A stretch of DNA of 64,000 nt from contig DATBRC010000034.1 of NCBI GenBank assembly GCA_036560485.1, positions 1 through 64,000 on the forward strand, in the 5' to 3' direction. Below, piece after piece: positions 60,021 through 64,000 of this stretch. Source of the DNA: DATBRC01 sp036560485 (lineage in GTDB: Bacteria > Pseudomonadota > Gammaproteobacteria > Burkholderiales > Burkholderiaceae_D). The notes beneath the pieces were generated by a model. That model saw only the letters and a program-made list of their open reading frames with translations. It made no database searches and had not been told where the DNA came from. Positions within the stretch are counted from its first letter, which is position 1, and each line of letters begins with the position of its first letter. A program made the translations under genes and the position numbers.

Positions 60021-61817
60021 ATGGCTACAGTAGGCGATTTTTTGTTGCAACGATTGGCAGATTGGGGAATACATCGCATATACGGTTATCCCGGCGATGG
60101 CATCAACGGGATCATGGGTGCCTTGGGCCGCACTAAAACCGGCATTGAATTCATCCAAACCAGGCATGAAGAAATGGCGGCCTTCATGGCGAGTGCGCAT
60201 TCAAAATTTGCAGGAGAAGTCGGCGTTTGCCTTGCGACATCAGGACCTGGCGCCATCCATCTGCTCAACGGTCTGTACGATGCCAAGATGGATCATCAAT
60301 CCGTCGTCGCGATCGTCGGCCAGCAAAATCGTATGGCGATTGGCGGTGATTATCAACAGGAAGTCGATCTGATTTCGCTTTTCAAGGATGTCGCGAATGA
60401 ATTCGTGCATATGGTCACGACGCCTGAACAGGTACGTCACCTGATCGACCGCGCGGTGCGCATCGCGCGTGACCGGCGCACCGTCACCTGCATTATTTTT
60501 CCGAATGATGTGCAAAATCTTCCGGCGGTCGAAACGCCGCCGCGCGTGCATGGCACTGTACATACCGGCATCGGTTATACATCGCAGCAAGCTGCGCCAA
60601 TCATGGCGGACCTGGAACGAGCAGCGAACATACTCAATACCGGCGACAAAGTAGCGATGCTGGTTGGCGCCGGTGCACTGCAGGCAACCGATGAAGTGAT
60701 CGAAGTTGCGGAATTGCTCGGTGCTGGCATTGCCAAGGCATTGCTTGGCAAGGCGGCAGTGCCGGACGATCTGCCGTTCGTCACCGGATCGATCGGCCTG
60801 CTCGGCACCAAACCAAGCTGGGATTTGATGACGGAGTGCGACACGTTATTGATGGTCGGCTCGGCTTTCCCGTACTCCGAATTTCTGCCGAAAGAGGGCC
60901 AGGCGCGCGGCGTGCAAATCGATATCGATGAACGGATGCTCAATTTGCGCTATCCGATGGAAATCGGATTGATCGGCGATAGCAAAAAAACGTTGCGCGC
61001 ATTGATTCCGCTGTTACGGCGCAAACAGAATCGCGATTGGCGCGCTCAGATTGAAAAGAATGTCGACCGCTGGTGGCGCGTGCTGGAAGGCCGCGCGATG
61101 AACGATGCCAACCCGATCAATCCGCAGCGCGTATTTTGGGAATTGTCGCCGCGCCTGCCGGACAATTGCATCCTGACCTGCGATTCCGGTTCGGCGGCCA
61201 ACTGGTATGCGCGCGACTTGAAAATCCGGCGCGGCATGATGGCATCGTTGTCCGGAGGTCTCGCCACAATGGGACCGGGCGTGCCGTATGCGATCGCCGC
61301 AAAATTTGCGCATCCGAACCGCCATGTGATTGCAATGGTCGGTGACGGCGCCATGCAAATGAATGGCTTGAATGGTTTGATCACGATCGCAAAAGTGTGG
61401 CAGCAATGGGGTAATGGCAAGCTGACGATCATGGTACTGCACAACAATGACTTGAACCAGGTGACATGGGAACAACGGGTGATGGAAGGCGATCCCAAGT
61501 TTGAACCGTCGCAGGATTTACCAAATTTTCCCTATGCGAAGTATGCAGAACTGCTTGGCTTGCTCGGCATCCGCGTAAACCGGCCCGGCGATGTGGGCAC
61601 AGCATGGGAACAGGCATTGGCATCGGAGATACCGACTGTGCTGGAAATGATTACCGATCCTGATGTGCCGCCGATACCGCCGCACATTTCAGGCAAGCAG
61701 GCAAAAGCGTATGCATCCGCATTATTGCATCGCGATCCGGATTCGATCGGCATTGTCTTGGCATCCATTAAAGAAGTGTGGGAAGGATTATTCCCGCCCG
61801 ATACAAGAAAGCATTAG
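60021..61817 (+). CDS. Thiamine-pyrophosphate-dependent enzyme (pyruvate oxidase/acetolactate synthase type)
   Basis: A 598-residue three-domain TPP enzyme. The Pyr domain has the cofactor-activating Glu50 in RHEEMAAF; the central domain has VAMLVGAGAL; the PP domain has the GDG...N motif (MVGDGAMQMNGLNGLITIAK, then LHNNDLNQVTWEQR). It most resembles PoxB/YdaP-like oxidases or oxo-acid decarboxylases rather than biosynthetic AHAS, and no small regulatory subunit is present. First gene of an operon with the next two genes. Confidence 0.88.
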   Translation: MATVGDFLLQRLADWGIHRIYGYPGDGINGIMGALGRTKTGIEFIQTRHEEMAAFMASAHSKFAGEVGVCLATSGPGAIHLLNGLYDAKMDHQSVVAIVGQQNRMAIGGDYQQEVDLISLFKDVANEFVHMVTTPEQVRHLIDRAVRIARDRRTVTCIIFPNDVQNLPAVETPPRVHGTVHTGIGYTSQQAAPIMADLERAANILNTGDKVAMLVGAGALQATDEVIEVAELLGAGIAKALLGKAAVPDDLPFVTGSIGLLGTKPSWDLMTECDTLLMVGSAFPYSEFLPKEGQARGVQIDIDERMLNLRYPMEIGLIGDSKKTLRALIPLLRRKQNRDWRAQIEKNVDRWWRVLEGRAMNDANPINPQRVFWELSPRLPDNCILTCDSGSAANWYARDLKIRRGMMASLSGGLATMGPGVPYAIAAKFAHPNRHVIAMVGDGAMQMNGLNGLITIAKVWQQWGNGKLTIMVLHNNDLNQVTWEQRVMEGDPKFEPSQDLPNFPYAKYAELLGLLGIRVNRPGDVGTAWEQALASEIPTVLEMITDPDVPPIPPHISGKQAKAYASALLHRDPDSIGIVLASIKEVWEGLFPPDTRKH

Positions 61818-61820
61818 CCA

Positions 61821-62918
61821 ATGCGCAATTACGCCATTCCAATTGAACGGATATCGTCAGCAGCCTACCAGATCCCGACCGATGAGCCGGAGTCGGATGG
61901 CACGCTTGCGTGGGACTCCACCACACTGGTCGTTGTGCATATCGAAGCCGGCGGCAAAAAAGGCGTCGGCTACACGTATGCCGATAGCGCGACGGCTACG
62001 CTGATACGCGACAAGCTGGCGCCGTTGCTGGCCGCGCACGATGCGATGGCGACCAATGCGCGCTGGCATGACATGGTGCATGCGATCCGCAATCTTGGAC
62101 GGCCCGGTATTGCGTCGATGGCGATTGCCGCGGTCGATACGGCGCTGTGGGATTTGAAAGCGAAGTTGCTCGATATGCCATTGGCGACTCTGTTGGGTCA
62201 GGCCCGTCCGTCGATCCCGGTATACGGCAGCGGTGGCTTTACCAGTTATTCGCTGGAACGCCTGCGTCAACAGTTGCATGACTGGGCGCAAAGCGGCATG
62301 CAGATGGTCAAAATGAAAATCGGCCGCGAGCCGGATACCGATCTGCAGCGTGTGTATGCAGCGCGCGAAGCGATCGGCAACATGGCCGCGTTATTCGTCG
62401 ATGCCAATGGCGCATACACGCGCAAACAGGCGCTCGAATTCGCCTGTAACTTTGCCGACCGCGGCGTGATCTGGTTCGAGGAGCCGGTGTCGTCCGATGA
62501 TCTCGACGGCTTGCGCATGATGCGCGACCGCGCACCGCCCGGCATGACGATTTCCGCCGGCGAATACGGCTATGACCTGCCCTACTTCCGCCGCATGCTG
62601 GAAGCGCAAGCAGTCGATGTGTTGCAAGCGGATGCCACGCGTTGCGCCGGCATCACCGGTTTTCTTGGCGTAGCGGCATTGTGCGAGGCATTCAATGTGC
62701 CGCTGTCCAGCCATTGCGCGCCGTCGCTGCATCTGCCGCTGTGCTGTGCATCACGTTGCGCAATTCATCTCGAATATTTTCATGATCATGCGCGCATCGA
62801 ACATATGTTTTTCGATGGCGCACCGGTTCCGGATAACGGTCATCTCGCACCCGATCTGACGCGGCCCGGACTGGGGATTGAATTCAAAGAACAGGATGTA
62901 CGATGCTACATAATCTAG
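61821..62918 (+). CDS. Mandelate racemase/muconate-lactonizing-type enolase-superfamily enzyme
   Basis: A 365-residue enolase-superfamily protein with full catalytic equipment: K164-x-K166 (MVKMKIGRE), metal ligands Asp194 (FVDANGAY), Glu220 (WFEEPVSS) and Glu248 (ISAGEYGYD), and the Asp271/His298 dyad (DATRCAGITG, SSHCAPSLH). The KxK plus His-Asp arrangement fits the mandelate-racemase subgroup, which includes many sugar-acid dehydratases. Three bases after the TPP gene. Substrate unknown. Confidence 0.9.
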   Translation: MRNYAIPIERISSAAYQIPTDEPESDGTLAWDSTTLVVVHIEAGGKKGVGYTYADSATATLIRDKLAPLLAAHDAMATNARWHDMVHAIRNLGRPGIASMAIAAVDTALWDLKAKLLDMPLATLLGQARPSIPVYGSGGFTSYSLERLRQQLHDWAQSGMQMVKMKIGREPDTDLQRVYAAREAIGNMAALFVDANGAYTRKQALEFACNFADRGVIWFEEPVSSDDLDGLRMMRDRAPPGMTISAGEYGYDLPYFRRMLEAQAVDVLQADATRCAGITGFLGVAALCEAFNVPLSSHCAPSLHLPLCCASRCAIHLEYFHDHARIEHMFFDGAPVPDNGHLAPDLTRPGLGIEFKEQDVRCYII

Positions 62919-64000
62919 TCGATTCCCGTTCCAAAGAGCCGCCATTGGCAGAAGCATTCGGCGACATGCAGCAACTCGCAAAAGATTTAAAACAAGCGAT
63001 AACAGGTGAAGTGCGATTCGATGCAGGTAGCCGTGCGTTGTATGCAACCGACGCGTCGAATTACCGGCAAGTGCCGATCGGCGTCGTGATTCCGAAAACG
63101 ATTGACGATGTTGTGCAGACTGTGCGGTTATGTTACCGCTACGGCGCGCCATTGCTGTCACGCGGCGGCGGCACCAGCTTGTGCGGCCAGTGTTGCAATG
63201 TCGCGGTGGTGATGGATTTTTCAAAGTACTTGAACAAAGTACTGTCGATCGACAAGGCAAGCAAAACTGCGCGAGTACAACCAGGCACGGTGCTCGACGA
63301 TTTGCGCGATGCAGCCAACAAACAAGGGCTGACATTCGCGCCCGATCCTGCCACGCATAACCATAATACGTTGGGCGGCATGATCGGCAATAATTCCTGC
63401 GGACCGCATTCGGTGATGGGCGGAGAAACGGTAGCAAACGTTATTGAACTCGATGTCATCACGTATGACGGCATACGCATGACGGTCGGGGCTAATGGTT
63501 TGATACGACCCGAGAAGATAGACGACCGCAAGCGCTGCATGGAAATTGAAGAGCATTTAAAAAACCTGCGCGACAAGTATGCCGATCAGATCAGGCAACG
63601 ATTCCCCAACATACCGCGCCGCGTATCGGGTTATAACCTGCCCGCCCTCTTGCCGGAAAATGGATTCAACATTGCGCATGCACTGGTCGGCTCCGAAGGC
63701 ACCTGCGTGGTGATACTGGAAGCCAAAGTGCGGCTGCTGGATAATCCTGCTGCACGTTCGCTGCTCGCGCTGGGTTACAACAATGTGTATGAAGCCGGCG
63801 ATCATGTACCCGAAGTAATGAGACACAAGCCGATTGCTCTGGAAGGCATGGACGACCGTTTGGTTCACGACATGACGGCAATGCACATCCACCCTGAGAA
63901 TGTCGCGCTGCTCCCGAAAGGTGGCGGCTGGCTGCTGGTCGAATTCGGCGGCGCCAGCAAGGAAGATTCGGATGCGCAAGCGAAAAAATTGATGGATGCG
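62904..64000 (+). CDS. FAD-linked oxidase (GlcD/D-lactate dehydrogenase type), 5' part
   Basis: The first ~365 codons of an FAD-dependent oxidoreductase; the frame is open at the window end. The PCMH-type FAD domain shows VRFDAGSRALYATDASNYRQVPIGVVIP, LLSRGGGTSLCGQ (pyrophosphate loop) and ATHNHNTLGGMIGNNSCGPHS. This fits the GlcD or large YdiJ-like family acting on 2-hydroxy acids, some of which carry a C-terminal Fe-S domain outside this window. It overlaps the previous gene by 15 bp, so both are translationally linked. Confidence 0.92.

Noticed and set aside
62751..63437. 228-codon minus-strand frame over the FAD oxidase start
   Set aside because: The plus strand encodes a continuous FAD-binding domain here that is open to the window end; the minus frame is a shadow.
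1..64000. tRNA genes, CRISPR arrays, prophage or integrative element
   Set aside because: No cloverleaf, spaced direct-repeat array, integrase, transposase or phage gene was recognised on either strand.

Overview
The window looks like chromosome of a Gram-negative betaproteobacterium, probably Burkholderiales/Oxalobacteraceae. This is inferred from the lipoyl synthase tail, Tsx/OmpA/Pal-type envelope proteins, a QseBC-type two-component pair and moderate GC content; the species cannot be fixed from sequence alone. No rRNA, tRNA, CRISPR array, transposase, integrase or phage gene was seen.

Bases 1-7.9 kb hold the end of lipA, a LysR gene divergent from a monooxygenase/hydrolase pair, and a signalling block: chemoreceptor, secreted Cache protein, diguanylate cyclase and PAS protein. 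The receptor and the cyclase share the same sensor half. An isoaspartyl peptidase and a second LysR gene follow.

The centrepiece is 8.9-27.6 kb, a nitrogen-scavenging locus for cyanuric acid. It has an SsuABC-type importer with AtzD (10.1-13.7 kb), a Tsx-like outer-membrane channel (14.0-14.8 kb, minus strand), atzF-atzG-atzE-atzH-gntR (15.5-20.0 kb), and a PnrA/BMP-type importer interleaved with a formamidase-like nitrilase, a biuret hydrolase (BiuH) and a second cysteine hydrolase (20.3-27.6 kb). Both known routes from carboxybiuret to allophanate are present: AtzE/G plus AtzH, and spontaneous biuret formation plus BiuH. Three promoters in the locus share one architecture: a near-consensus sigma-54 -24/-12 element followed within 0-4 bp by a 22-bp operator made of two TTGnATACAA-like decamers. 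This suggests nitrogen control combined with local repression, most simply by the GntR protein.

From 28.7 to 46.2 kb come a glycosyltransferase/amylo-1,6-glucosidase pair, a DegP-type protease, a chromate-resistance operon (chrB-chrA-SOD/rhodanese fusion), a GDSL lipoprotein, a two-component pair, an orphan Rieske protein, a class I amidotransferase, and an M15 peptidase/antiporter/YbdK operon. From 46.7 to 53.6 kb are PBP1A, a TolA-like protein without its C-terminal domain, two OmpA/Pal lipoproteins, a MarR regulator and a ClC channel. The last 10 kb carry a stress-type operon (DUF2795-DUF4142, SDR, small basic protein), a thiolase, a GH15 glucoamylase and a TPP enzyme/enolase-superfamily/FAD-oxidase operon that runs off the end.

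Several non-coding elements are notable: three copies of a ~100-bp element with 14-15 bp inverted ends, a 140-bp element with perfect 16-bp ends starting inside the PBP1A stop codon, and perfect cruciforms at 28.3 kb and 50.2 kb.
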